From: Curvularia sp. ZM96
Lineage: Eukaryota; Ascomycota; Dothideomycetes; Pleosporales; Pleosporaceae
Direction: 5' to 3'
DNA length: 64,000 bases
NCBI GenBank assembly: GCA_022457065.1
Contig: JAJGBQ010000005.1
Location: 2,232,001 to 2,296,000 of the forward strand
The translations under genes were made by a program, and so were the position numbers. Below the pieces are notes generated by a model. That model saw nothing but the letters and a program-made list of their open reading frames with translations. It had not been told where the DNA came from and searched no databases. The stretch's first letter is position 1; every line of letters starts with the position of its first letter. This document shows, one piece after another, positions 46,401 to 58,700 of this stretch.

Positions 46401-49400
46401 GGCGGGCTGTCGTTGTGCTCCGCATCACCACCACCACACAGGCAGTGGATGTTTCAATCGAGGTGTGGTCCGAGCGCAGCTATGCGGACGGCAGCAGCGG
46501 CGGCGGTGCGCGGAACCAACGGCAACAAGCCGCGGCCCTTGCTCGGGCGAATGTGAGCTGCGATCACCCACTAGTCGCCTTAGATCCTTGCTGCAGTTAC
46601 TCGACAGGCCGTCGTTCAAAGCTTTCCGCTAGCCTGGTTGCATGCACGTCACCTGCTTAGGGCCATCTCGCCATAGCCCACGGATCTCCCTCCCGCCTAC
46701 AGTTTGTCCTGTCAGGCTCACCTGGGTAAGGTGGCCAGCAACGCGGCACTGTCAGTGTCCAAACGGATAGGCCCGAGAGCTTCCCCGGGCCCGCTGGCCA
46801 TCTGAATGCGCCATCTTCCCTGCCTCTTCGACAGATCACGTTCGCCGTCGCAGCATGCTTCCGTCTATCCACGTACTCCTCTGAGCGCCTCCAGGTGGCT
46901 TCTACCATACTCTCTCACACACACACCTTTTCACCGCATCCTCTAGCAGCGCTGCACCTACAGCCGAGTTCCCAGTCGGCACGCCCAATGTCACCGCTTC
47001 TCCATCTACTCTAGAGTCGCTATCCCATCGCTGCAGTTCAACAGCAGCATGGCCCGGCATCTGCACACCGCCAACGTCTCATATTATGCTGCACGGCCAA
47101 TGCCAGGCGTGTTTCGTCTCGCAACTTCCTTCTCACCGGACAAGTCGATGCAGGGAAGAGACGCCCTCGAGAGCTTGACCATGTCCCTTGTTGTCTCCAG
47201 CCTTCCTGCATGGCATCCAACATCGATGCTAAGCCGATGATCATGTTTAGGACTCAATTAACCGGGTACGCATCATGCCAACACATGCATGCGTGCATCG
47301 CGGTCATCTTTACCGGCATTTACACACTGCTCCATCTTGACGTTTGCCGCCAGCAAGGAAATTTGCGGATACTATGCTTCCTGTGTCGGTTAAAATGCAT
47401 GTCCCTTCTAGGCAAAGCGAACATAATCATAGGCTCGCATTCGGCTGTCTTGCCCAATAGGTTCACTTGTCTCGCCATTATAAGCATATAATCCACTCTC
47501 ACCGCAAATACTCAAGCTTGCATACAAGCGAGACAAGCGTTCCGGTCAATAAGGGTGCAATGCAAAGCATTATCTGGCCGAGAAGCCATCATAAGGCAGG
47601 ATATGATAATGATATGCAGCGTTGCTCATGCCGTCATTCCCGTTACCAGTTCGACATCTCAGATATGTATGTGCCGTTTGGCGCCATCTAGAAACAAACA
47701 TGCACTGCTTCATCGTCATTGCCCCCAAATCATCAGGGTTGAAGCGGGTCGAAATTTGCTTTGCAGCGGGCTGCAACGTGCTGCAACACGTGGAAAGGGT
47801 CAAACTCATCCTTCTTCGGCAATCATCATGCTGCAACCCTGTTGTTTTTTTATCTTATTCAACCTTTCTTCCCTCATGCTTCCCCCACATCCCTGCATCC
47901 AGACCTTCTACTCAACCCTAGGTTCCAATCAATTAGCATCTGCAGTTTTGGACCCCATTCTTCACACTTGAACGGCCTATTACGCTGGACCTAGATTTAC
48001 ACAGTCGCGCCCTAGACGCCGCGTATCCACAACCATATCAAATGACGTGAATCTCGCGATGGCAGGATGCTTGAATGCAGCTACTGTAACAAGCTTGCAG
48101 CTATAGATACAGAGTAATATCCGCGTAAAGGTTCCGACGCCATGCTGCTCTCAACAAGGCATAGGGCGATCGCCATCCCCTCGCCTACGTTAAACGTGGT
48201 GGCACTCATGTGCTCCGATGTATTTCGGTGCTGGGCTGGGTGGCGTTTCGAACATGTCGAGCCACATGATGAAATCCCCAAGATGGTGTGCATGGCGAGT
48301 CAGTATCCCTGTGGGGTCGTATCTGCATCTTGCACAAATCCGATGCATCTTCCTACATCGCCCCCATGATCAGGGATACTTTCGCTGCACCCAGGACATA
48401 GCCCCAATTACGCGACTACAGGCTAATGGACTTGGCGTAAAAAGACAGGGCCGTAGGTTGCATTCGGAAGATGAGAATGACGAGTTTGTGTCACATCCAC
48501 AAGCCAGACGCATGAGATGCAAGGATTATGCGAATGAGCCTAGCTGGAAGGGAGGCAAGCTGCATGATCTGAAAATGCGATACCGATGTACCTGAACGAT
48601 CCGCACCCGCGGGACCATGAACGATGGTGGGTGGATATGTGGGTGGGTAGGGCGGCAAAGACGGCGAGTAGATGGTATACGTGACAAACGTATGTACTGT
48701 TGCAGTTTGCAAAACGTCGATGCGTCGAAGGAGCAGAATCTCACACGCCCGATGGGCGTAGCCCTCGCACAACAACGACGACGAGGACGACAAGAGAGGC
48801 GGTTACAAGCCTTCTCATCCGTCCCTTTGCATCATGGGAATTCAACTATTACCGATAATATCTAAATCTGCAACAAAGCGTTAGTCACTACCCACGTCTG
48901 ACGAAGCCGCGGGTATCAAAGGGATCACCAGACTCTATCTTGAGGTGCCCCACCGAAAAGGATCCAACTGTCCCTGATACTACATACTATGTAAATACTT
49001 TCTACGGTACGGTTGTATGTACCCGCGACTGCGCCTAATGCACAGCGCTCGAAAAGGAATCCCATCGAGTCTGGTGTAGCAGGCCAGGCCGCGTACCCTG
49101 ATGACACAGGCGTATAGGTGGTTGCAGAGTAGAAACGACAACGCAACGCAACCCAAGGGCCGTCACGACGAGCGATCTCCCCGAGCGCGATGTGCGGCAG
49201 ATGCTGGCCCAGATTGGCGAGCTGCTTGTGCCTGCGCTTTACGGTGCAGGGCATGGTGTGATAGGACAGGCAATCGGCCTCGACACTGTAGGCCACTATG
49301 CCGTACCAGTGTGCCGGTTTTCGGCATCACGCTCCGTCCGCCAATCGCCATGTTGCTGTGCGCCTGAATTGCTCGTCTCAGGACTTGAACACGCTCCTAC

Positions 49401-52400
49401 TCCCAGTGTGGTGGCGGTTGGCTGCCAGCCGGGTACCATCTCAACGACACGGTCGGCCCCATCTCGGTCCTTGCCTCCACCTTCCCATCCAGCCCACTAT
49501 CCAGCCAACCAGCAAGCCAACCAGCCGCTCCCCCACCACCCCAGCCGCTGCCCCGATGCATCCGCAGATGCAAGAAGAAAACCTCAGATCTCTTGCGCCG
49601 CCCGTAACAATAGATCGATTCCGCTTAATTGGCCCCAGACGCTCATCGGTGTGCGGCTTCCGCTTCCGCTTCCGCATTTCGTCAATCGCGCCTGATGAGC
49701 CGTGCCTCTAGATCTCGGTAGCTTGACGGGTATCTGCCAACCAGAGCCAGAGGCCTATCATATAACGCGACCTCGTGCTGGACATGCGTGGGATTGCATC
49801 GACACACGCATTGACCTAATACGTGCAGTCGCTGGCTGCTGAGGCCTCCATTGCACGTGCAACTGTCCAGAACGACGACAATGCCTGCGACGGACGGAGC
49901 CTACCCACCCACACCCAGGCTGTACATCACGAAACTGATCAAAATGCGTTGGGATAATAGGACTTGACCCGCGCGCCCCTCCTCTGCCAGGACGCCTCGA
50001 AGCTGCATCCTGCTTGATGCTGAAAAGGGGCAGGACACACGATTACGCCTCAAAGCAGACCCATAATCTTCGCATTCGCATTACCCGCTTTGCCTTAGCC
50101 AGAGCATTCCTTCCGTAATATTCGCCATCCTTCGCATCCTTCACAACGCCGTTGCTACCTCTACACAGGCTTCAAGATCATGACCACGAAGTGTTGACAT
50201 CGCTTCTACAAACATGAGTGTGAATTTGGTGGCTGGCCACGAATCCTCATACGGATAACACAATATCATCAGGGATTATACTAACCTCAAAATCCTTCTT
50301 TTGAGATCAGTAATCAGCCTTGCGCATCACGGAGTCATGGCACGCCGCTTCACATCCGCTCCAATCGCTTACTACCTATGTACCAGGACCTGAACGGTGT
50401 GCAACTCCTGGGCATGGCTAGAACCATATGCGGCACTGAACCCCTCCATGTTGCGCTTAAGCCTCAGTGGAGCTTTGCAGAGTGAAATGCCCTCTTCTCC
50501 TTTCTGGACTTTACTGCAGCAGAAGACCAGCCTGCTGCGCGCCATTCACCCCGAGCTGTGGCCTCTCATCCATGCACAAACTACGTCTTAACTACTGGCT
50601 TCTGTATCAGATCCATTCTATTCAAATAGCTATGCCATATGGAACTACATCATTATACGCAGTGTCCCTGGCTAAATCTCGTCAAATGTTGCACAAAAAC
50701 GCTACAGCGTAAACACGTTAATGGCTGACGCACTCCCTAGTCACTTTACAATCTCCTTGTTTTAGACTCAATTGGTCATTGACAGTAACACTCAGTGCTT
50801 TTGGAGCACACATGACACCATCCATAGTATCTAGCACACACTCACTGCCCGTCTCTGACGTACTGTAGTATGTACTTGTGCCTATCGTCTCGGTGCTACG
50901 ATAGTATCGATCTCCACAAATAAATCGTAAACATGACATCTTTCACCCGCATCCGCTCCGATCCCCCCAACCTCAGGGTTACGCACATACCTCGTGTCCA
51001 CAATCAACAATCATGTTGGGGCGAAGAACGCCTCTCAAGCCATTTGATCATCGAGCAAGCCGTGTTCATCGTACATCTACAAGGGGAAAGGGTGCCGGGT
51101 CTTGAGTGGATCATAGTGGGGGGCGGGCAATGAGCGAGCAATCAGTCTCTGTACTAAGGGATTTCCGCGCGCACATCCGCCCCCACATTGGACTGTTTCA
51201 ACACGATGCAAATGGAAGCTTCGAGAATGTAAGGTCAATAGGTACCCCACTCCCTTTTGATCAGAGATGCAGGTTGCAGGTTTCAGCCTTCACATGGGGG
51301 GCGGGTGGTTCGGGCGGATGAGTCCGTCGAAGAAAGATCATGGGTCTGGGGGAATGGGGCCCGTTATCCGCTAAGTTGAAGTTATTGGCATGGTTCGATC
51401 CGGTATGCGGGTGATGCACGGGAGAGAGCGGGATGAGGGGCTTATTAGACGTTGATATTAGATAGTAGACGTATGCATATTTGTCTGGAAATGGTGAGGG
51501 GAGAGCTGGGCATGTAAGGAATGCTTTCTTCTTCTCCCTACTCCCTTGTACTTGCGGCGATAGATGAACCGAGTTGATATCATACTCGGTATGGGTCGGA
51601 CGGGTCAATGTAGTTTATCCTAAACGAAGCACATTGAGAGTCAATTGGAGGGCTGGACGGGTGAGGTTGAGATTGAAATTGAATGTGGAAGTTCGGCACA
51701 ACGAAAGCTAGGCCCTCAGACAGATGACTGAGATGTTCTGCTCATGTCTTGTTGTAGGACGGATTGGCTTGTTCCCAATGCTATGTGCTGGCGGTAAGAG
51801 ATTAGGCTTGAAGTGTCAGGCGTCACTCAAGAGTGCCTCTCCTCAATCTTATTGTCTTTCGCTTTTTTGACTTACTTTTACAAATCGAAAGAAAATAGCT
51901 AGTTTTCTCTTTCTGAGTTGGTGAAACACGAAACAGTATAGTTACTATCTATCTGCCGCTATCTTGATACTGTAAGATAGTTTGAAATGCATGTATTTAT
52001 GGATAAAATAGAAGAAATACATGCTGTGATTCAATATTTCCCTCATATGTGAACTGCTTCCTGTACTAGGCTGTTTTTCACTTGCGTATTCTGTGTCCTC
52101 TTTCATGTCCAAAAATTCCTCCCAACAATCTGTGATTTTATCTCTTCACAAGAAATATCAACGTACGTGATTTCCCATACAATAATATCATCCTACTTCA
52201 ACCTAGATACTTTGTTCTCTACATCTAGCCAAACTGCCTATACCCTGTCTCTCTCTCTCTCTCAAACAATAAAACCCCTCTTACCCAATAGCCAGAACAA
52301 CACGTGTTCCCTCTCACTTCGACAACACGCCAGATACTGTACATCATCACAACATCCCAGACAGAGACATTAGCCCCTCAAGCCTTTCTACCCACTACTA

Positions 52401-53023
52401 AACCCTCAACTTCATCATGTACGCCTCTTACATATTTCCTCCTACCTCTTAACTCCATGTTCTCCCATGCACGTCCCGCTTACAACACCTACCTTCCAAT
52501 ACTCTTCTTTCACCTACTTTCCACTGAGATCTTCAACCGCTTGTCATTAACCGACAAAACACGTAAATTTAGACCATGCACAGCATGTATCTTCTCATGT
52601 AATTGCTACTACTCGTTCGCATAGTCGTGATGTATCCATGTCAAACCAGCCTTATTTATGTACATATTTGTAGAATACGCGGGTAAATTTATGTTTTAAG
52701 AAAAAGCGGTAGTTTAGGAAGATACAGAGGAAGTGGTTAAAATGTCGACATGTGCAGTGAATTTCCTTCAAAGTGCTACGTTAGAACTATCACCGTACTT
52801 TTTTGATGGGACATATCAAGAGATTGCATTGGCATATTGCTGTCATTTCTTGTTGCGTCGCTACTGCTTCTACTCCTGTCTTTGTTCGCTTTCTAGGCAG
52901 CCAGAGAGACAAATACATATATGTAACGTATTTTTCACAGACGAAGAACAGAGATTCGAGCAGCGCATTTAATCGTGCATTCGGGGTATCATTTCCACGC
53001 TCTCGCTTCACCATCTCATTTAA
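43438..53023. other. 9.6-kb gene-free region upstream of the C2H2 factor gene
   Basis: Includes the promoter and 5' UTR of the C2H2 gene and the 3' region of FAF1. I recognise no gene. The longest open frame (44837-45556 plus, 239 codons) begins with GTG and has no domain. Seen: a 10-bp palindrome with 1-nt spacer at 44688-44708, an E-box palindrome TTGCACGTGCAA at 49851-49862, an AGCCAACCAGC tandem at about 49495-49525, a CT run at about 52246-52264 and AT-richer DNA at 51840-52720. Confidence 0.5.
44688..44708. repeat. Short perfect palindrome (10-bp arms, 1-nt spacer)
   Basis: CCCCCGACTG, one T, then its exact reverse complement CAGTCGGGGG. It lies about 1.25 kb upstream of the C2H2 factor start codon, so it could be a dimeric protein-binding site as well as a cruciform. 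Confidence 0.85.
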
Positions 53024-53929
53024 TTACCTCTTCCCTTTCTTCCCCTTGCCCTTGCCTTTCGACCCGCCGCCACCAGTAATACTCATAACATCCTTCTTAC
53101 TCAGGCTCAAAGTGCCGCCTCTGAACTTGCCTATGCTGGGTCCACCGACGCCCCTCTCCCTCTTCCTCTCTACTTTCTTCCCTACCGTTGCTTTGTTCTC
53201 CCTTTCTAACACAATACCCGCTTCTCTAGCTTCGGCTCTGCGCTTCTCCTCTGTTGTGCGTGCCTTTAGCTCCATGTGTTTGCGCTGAGCCATAGGCATC
53301 TTCTTTTGTTTGAAGATGGAACCTTTTGCGCCGAGCGACTGGAGGTGCAGGTCTATGGATTTGTGGCGGTCTACGCCCGTGGCGGCGAGAGTGCTAGGCG
53401 TGGAGGTTCCGGATGAGGAGGCGGAGAGGAGGTGTGATTCTCGGAGGAGTTTTTGTAGCGCCAAATCGTTTTTGATATTTGTAGCTTCGGTTGTGTCGTC
53501 GTCCCCGTCGTCTTTCTTCCTTTTCTTTTGAGATGCTGGTGCGTTGCTTGAGGATGCGGTGGCTGAGGAAGGTGGTTTCGAGGACATGAAGGCTTTCATT
53601 TCTGCACGCTCATTGCCGGCGTCGTCAGCTTCGCGCCGTGGGTCGTGATATTCGATGATTTCGACTTGATTTTCGTCATTGCTGATGCCTGACCAGTCTG
53701 ACTCTTCCTCCTTGGATTCACCCGCTTGTGCGGGAGACTCTTCTATCTTAGGTTTCTTAGGCTCTGTCGGCAGAGGTTTGAACTTTGCTTCGAACGCGCG
53801 CCGGAATACCGCCTGGAGGTCTTCCTTTTCAGAATCGTCGCTCGAGCCTAACGAAGGCGAGGGTGACCGCGATGCTTGCTCAAGTTCTGCGCGCGTAACA
53901 CGCTTTCGTTTTCCGAGCGCGGGAGCCAT
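53024..53929 (-). CDS. FAF1: rRNA-processing protein FAF1 homologue (40S subunit assembly)
   Basis: Single exon, 301 residues, ATG at 53929. Faf1 is a nucleolar SSU-processome-associated factor needed for pre-rRNA cleavages leading to 18S rRNA. The sequence is basic and low-complexity, with the family core NIKNDLALQKLLRESHLLSA (residues 151-170), matching the NDLELQQFLRESHLLSA-type block of yeast Faf1. A later LSKKDVMSITGG motif corresponds to the C-terminal conserved LSKRDIARISGG-type segment. N-terminal KRKR and C-terminal KGKGKGKKGKR are nucleolar-type basic clusters, and the middle is acidic/Ser-rich. It is divergent from HIS6, sharing an intergenic space under 200 bp. Confidence 0.9.
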   Translation of the reverse strand: MAPALGKRKRVTRAELEQASRSPSPSLGSSDDSEKEDLQAVFRRAFEAKFKPLPTEPKKPKIEESPAQAGESKEEESDWSGISNDENQVEIIEYHDPRREADDAGNERAEMKAFMSSKPPSSATASSSNAPASQKKRKKDDGDDDTTEATNIKNDLALQKLLRESHLLSASSSGTSTPSTLAATGVDRHKSIDLHLQSLGAKGSIFKQKKMPMAQRKHMELKARTTEEKRRAEAREAGIVLERENKATVGKKVERKRERGVGGPSIGKFRGGTLSLSKKDVMSITGGGGSKGKGKGKKGKR

Positions 53930-54120
53930 AATTGAGTGGTTGTGCCGTTGTTGTTTGGCTCTGCGAGGTGGTGATGGTAATGCGACGCGATTGCCAAAAA
54001 GTTTCGAGCATGGGAAGTTCTTAGCGTCGAAATCGGCTCGGACCTCCGGCGTTGTAGCCCCTCCCCCGCAACACCTATCTCTACATGTTCAATGTTTCTC
54101 TGGCTGCTCATAAACGCAAC
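53930..54120. promoter_or_regulatory. Short bidirectional promoter between FAF1 and HIS6
   Basis: At most 191 bp (155 bp if HIS6 begins at ATG 54085) separates the two start codons. Both genes must share this DNA for transcription start, so co-regulation is plausible but not shown. Confidence 0.55.
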
Positions 54121-55024
54121 ATGACGCGCTTTCGCCCCTGTATCGACCTACACGCCGGCAGCGTTAAGCAAATTGTTGGTGGCACGCTCAGCACCACAGC
54201 CCCCGACGAGCTGAAAACCAATTGGACATCCTCGCATCCCTCAGCATACTACGCCGACCTATACAAGCAGAATGCCTTGGCTGGCGCGCACGTCATTATG
54301 CTCGGCCCCGGCAACGAGCAAGCAGCGCAGGAAGCACTCGAGGCGTGGAAAGGTGGCATGCAAGTTGGTGGAGGGATCACAGAGAAGAACGCTGCAGAGT
54401 GGATTGAGAAGGGTGCGGATAAGGTGAGCTTCATGCGCGTGGTTCGCCAAAGGTCACAGTATGTGTGAGTGCTAATGAAGGCGCAGTAGGTGATTATAAC
54501 GTCGTATCTTTTTCCCTCATCAAGCTTCTCCATGGACCACCTGCAAGCCGTCCTACACGCCCTTGGAAACGACAAATCAAAACTTGTCATTGATCTCTCG
54601 TGCCGAAGGAAAGACGACAAGTGGTTCGTTGCTACCAACAAGTGGCAGACCATCACCGACTTTGAGCTGAACAAAGGTATCGTCTCGATTCCCTAAGCCA
54701 AATTGCCTTGTTTGCATCTAACTTGAAACTACAGAATCGATATCCCTCCTCGAACCCTACTGCTCCGAGTTTCTTATCCATGCTGCCGATGTTGAAGGCC
54801 TGCAGCGAGGTATTGACCATGAGCTTGTCGCCAAACTAGCAGAGTGGTGCAGTATACCCGTTACATATGCTGGAGGAGGTCGCTCAATCGAGGACCTTGA
54901 GCTAGTGAAGAAGCTGAGTGACGGCAAGGTCGATCTTACTATTGGAAGCGCCTTGGACATATTTGGCGGCTCCAGTGTCAAGTTCGAAGACTGTGTAAAG
55001 TGGAACAATGCACAGCAATCATAA
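54121..55024 (+). CDS. HIS6: Phosphoribosyl-formimino-AICAR ribotide isomerase (histidine biosynthesis)
   Basis: HisA-type (beta/alpha)8 barrel that isomerises ProFAR to PRFAR, the fourth step of histidine synthesis, in the cytosol. Exons 54121-54423, 54490-54676 and 54735-55024, with introns of 66 and 58 nt, give 259 residues, close to yeast His6 at 261. I prefer ATG 54121 (MTRFRPCIDLHAG) because it matches the family start; ATG 54085 in the same frame would add 12 residues. Landmarks are CIDLHAGSVKQIVGG with the catalytic Asp, SAYYADLYK, MQVGGGI (phosphate binding), KLVIDLSCRRKDDKWFVATNKWQT, LIHAADVEGLQRGID with the second catalytic Asp, VTYAGGGRSIEDL and LTIGSALDIFGG. All catalytic-site motifs are present, so it should be active. 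Confidence 0.96.
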
Positions 55025-55755
55025 CCTGGTGCGCTTGACATGATATATCCATGTCGTATGGAGGGTTTGAACGTTTATTAGATAGATACAGCACGAGAAT
55101 TGCTCACACGTACTCACACAACAAGACCATTTCACAATGATTATGGATATAGTACATTCTCCTCTTCACTCTAGAACCTAAAAGCCTAAGCCTTTACGGT
55201 CCACATGGAGGGCTACAAAACTAGCTTTGGGGTGTTAAAAAGAGAAATAAAACAAGCTACAGTAGCCATGCAAATCAGAAACTCCCATTGAAGAGAAAGC
55301 AGTCTCCCAAAACCCCTTGAATCATGTCACTCAATCAAGCGTACCAAGAGCCATCCCTTATCCTCCCAATGAACTCGGAAAAAAGCTGCGCCTGTTCTCG
55401 TGCAAAAAAAAGTGTGAAAGAAAAGAAAAACACGTGTCTAGCGCAATCAGACTTGCCTGGAACACTTCTTCTTTGCTCTTTGTCACATATGATTTTTCTG
55501 TTTGTTTGTTTTGTCCCCCCAGGTCCTTTCGCAAACTGTACACGCGCGGGAAGGTGCCCGAAAAAAAGTAATGACATGGATAGAAGATGCGTAAAAAAAG
55601 AGATAAAAGTGGCTCGAAACGCTGGTGAAGCGAACCGAAGCCGCAGCCGTTCTATGGGAAAAACTATGCCTCATCTCATCTGAAGAAGGAAGAAAAGTTA
55701 GCCAGGTGTCCCAAAGAGAAAATCCATTGTGCGTAGGTGCAACTTACTACTTTTC
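55025..55755. other. Convergent intergenic stretch between HIS6 and the SNF2-type gene
   Basis: 731 bp with both 3' UTRs. It is A-rich in places (55403-55430 and 55560-55610) and has no recognisable coding sequence; several overlapping short frames are featureless. Confidence 0.6.
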
Positions 55756-58700
55756 TCAAGTTCCAGCCCGTGGTGTACCGACTGCGCTTGTCATTGCCGT
55801 ACTGAGCCCACCCTGTGCACTATTGCCATCGTCATAATCTTGCCACTCAGGATAGTCCGCCGTTGCCTCTTTTAGCTTGTCGAGCGTAGTCTGCTCAATG
55901 AGATTGGCATCTTGGAAGAGTAGTGATGTATCCTCATTATAGGTGCGGCAGTTATTGCACAGCAGGCCCAGATCTTGACGGAATTGCTTCACAGACTGGT
56001 ACTCTTTCTTGTTGATCTTCTTCTCAATCTGCTTCATACAGATGGGATTCTTGATGAGTTGGTAGTAGTCCGGGTAATCAAATCGGTCTGGTAGGTCGAT
56101 GAAGGGGTCGATGATACCGCGGTTTGGAATGTTGGGATCTGAGGACTCCTCTTCGAGATCATTGAGGGCTTCATAGACGATGTTAACGATCTTCTGAAGC
56201 GATGCTCGCTGCTCGGGTTGCAACGTGTCCTTGGTAGGCGCGGGCCGTCCGCGTTTCCGTGGTGCGGGATCAGCATCGAGCGAGGCATCATCCGCTTTGC
56301 GTTTCTCTGCCTTGGGCTTACGGCCACGCTTTTTGGGCGCAGGCTCCTCCGAGCTGGCACGTGATGGTGCCGGCGACTCTTCGTCACCTCGCGAACCCTT
56401 GTTCCTACCTCGCTTGGCCATCTTCGCCTCTTTACGAGCAATAGCAGCTTCGATGGTGTCGTCGTCGTTGTCGACAGCCTCCAGCCATTGCTCTTCAGTG
56501 AGACCGTCATCATACTTGACGCGTGTACGCTCTCGAGCACCACGGCCAGCAGGCGTGTCGTCTTTCTCATCAACTATGGGTGCTTCCTCGTTCAAGTATA
56601 TGTCTGGCAGCTCGCTCTCACCAATCAAACGACCCAGAGGTTTACCAGGGCCATAAGGATCTTCAGCAATGCGCTTCCGATCCATCTCTTGGAAGACCTT
56701 GAGCTCATCCTCGTGTCGCATCATGATCTGGTTCAGGTCATCGTCATCCATCTCCTCTTGTTCAAGACTCTCGGCAGCTTCGGCAGACTCCAACATGATA
56801 CGCAACATAGCGTCTCGTTCATCATCCTTGGATTTGTTGTCGAATTTACCAGCTTGAATAACCTTGCCATCCATGTCAAGCTTGTAATTGGCTCGCTCGA
56901 GAATCTTCTCTTCAACCGAGTTGGATGTGATCAAACGCAGAATGCGAACCTCGTTCTTCTGACCGATACGATGGGCACGATCCTGAGCTTGCAAATCCTG
57001 GTGAGGATTCCAATCAGAGTCGTAGATGATGACGGTATCGGCAGTCTGGAGGTTAAGTCCAAGACCACCAGCACGCGTGGACAACAGGAAACAGAAATAG
57101 GGGGAATCGGGTGCGTTGAACAGTCTCAGCAAGTCTGAACGATCGTCTGCTTTGGTTGCTCCGTCCAACCGCAGATATTGCATGCCTCGGAGCCGCAGGT
57201 AGTCCTCCATGATGTTCATGATTTGTGTCATTTGGAAAAACATCAGGACACGATGGCCGGTAGCTTGGAACTTGGGCAGGATTCGGTCGAGAAGCTCGAA
57301 TTTACCAGCCGAACGCCACAGGAGATCGTTGGTGCCCTTGGTAGGGTTCATGACATCCTCGACCTCTTCAAAGACGAAAGGATGGTTACACAGTTTTCGC
57401 AGCTGCATAAGCATGTTGCTCAAACCACGCATACCAGTCTTTCCACCTTTGCCATCGCTGACCATGAGGCGATTGTGAGTGACAAGTTGCTTGTACAGCT
57501 TCGCCTGGAGAGTGGAGAAGTTGCACTTGATCACACGCTCTGTCTTGTCGGGAAGGTCCTTTTCGACATCACGCTTGAGACGACGGAGCAGGAATGGCCT
57601 AAGAACCTTGTGCAGACGACGAATAACGAGCAACTGCTCTTCTTCGGTGAGCTCCATCTTATCTTGACCTCCGGTATTCGCAAAAGGCGTATTGAACCAT
57701 TCATCAAACGATGCAGCCGACTTGAAGATATTGGGAAGAACGAAGTTGAGCATGGCCCACAGTTCTGTCAGGTTGTTCTGCAGTGGTGTACCTGTCAGAA
57801 TGAGTCGATAGCGCGTCGAGTAGTACTGTGTGATGGTCATGCTAAGCTTCGAACCAGCATTCTTCATACGGTGACCTTCGTCAACAATCATGTGGACCCA
57901 CTTGATCTTACTAAGAATTGGTCGGTCCTTGATGATGAACTCGTACGTAGTAAGCAGAACCTGGAACTGGCCCCAGCGAATTTGCTGCTGGTACTGTTTA
58001 CGCGTGTTGGGGGGACCTTTGTAAACAATCTTGCTGACGCTCGGCGCCCACTTCTCGAACTCGTTGGTCCAGTTGGTAAGCGTACTAAGCGGAACGATGA
58101 CGAGGTAAGGGCCGGGCTGTCTCTTCTTCTCGATAAGGTAGGTGATCAAACTGATCGTCTGAATAGTTTTACCGAGACCCATTTCGTCTGCAAGGATTCC
58201 GTTCAAGTTGTTGTTGTATAGTGATATCATCCACTGCAAACCCTTGAGCTGGTATTCCTTCAGAGTACCTCCGACCAAGTTGGTAGCCTGCTCTGTGACC
58301 TCCTCCTTGATGCGGTGAGCAATTTCGTAGTAGTCGGTCTTCTTCTTGTTGGGGCCATCCTCTTCGTCAGAATCATCGCTGCTTTCTTCCTCGGGCTCGT
58401 ATACATTGTTTGCAGATCGCTGCTGCGCCTTGACAGAGTTGGCAAGCTGCTTCAGGAATCCGTCGGTCTGTTTCAGAAGGTGTGAGATACGAGTGTCCTT
58501 GGCTTGACCCAAAAGCTTGAGATAAGTCTCTTCGTCGTTGGACTTGAGCGCCTGCAGACGTTGCTTGGCTGTTCGCTCGATACGCTTCTGTTCTTCCTTC
58601 TCAATGTTTTGGTGTGTCGAAACCATGGTACGGCCGAGCTTCTGTAGACGCATTCGCTGAGCCGCGCCAGCCTCCTGTAGTTCTGTACGGTGCTTCCGGA

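Noticed and set aside
51391..51402. GGTTCGATCCGG resembling a tRNA B box
   Set aside because: No matching A box, cloverleaf or acceptor stem could be drawn around it. The window as a whole showed no convincing tRNA by eye.
57178..58221. 347-codon plus-strand frame antisense to the SNF2-type gene
   Set aside because: Fully explained as the complement of a long conserved coding exon; the sense strand carries all helicase motifs.
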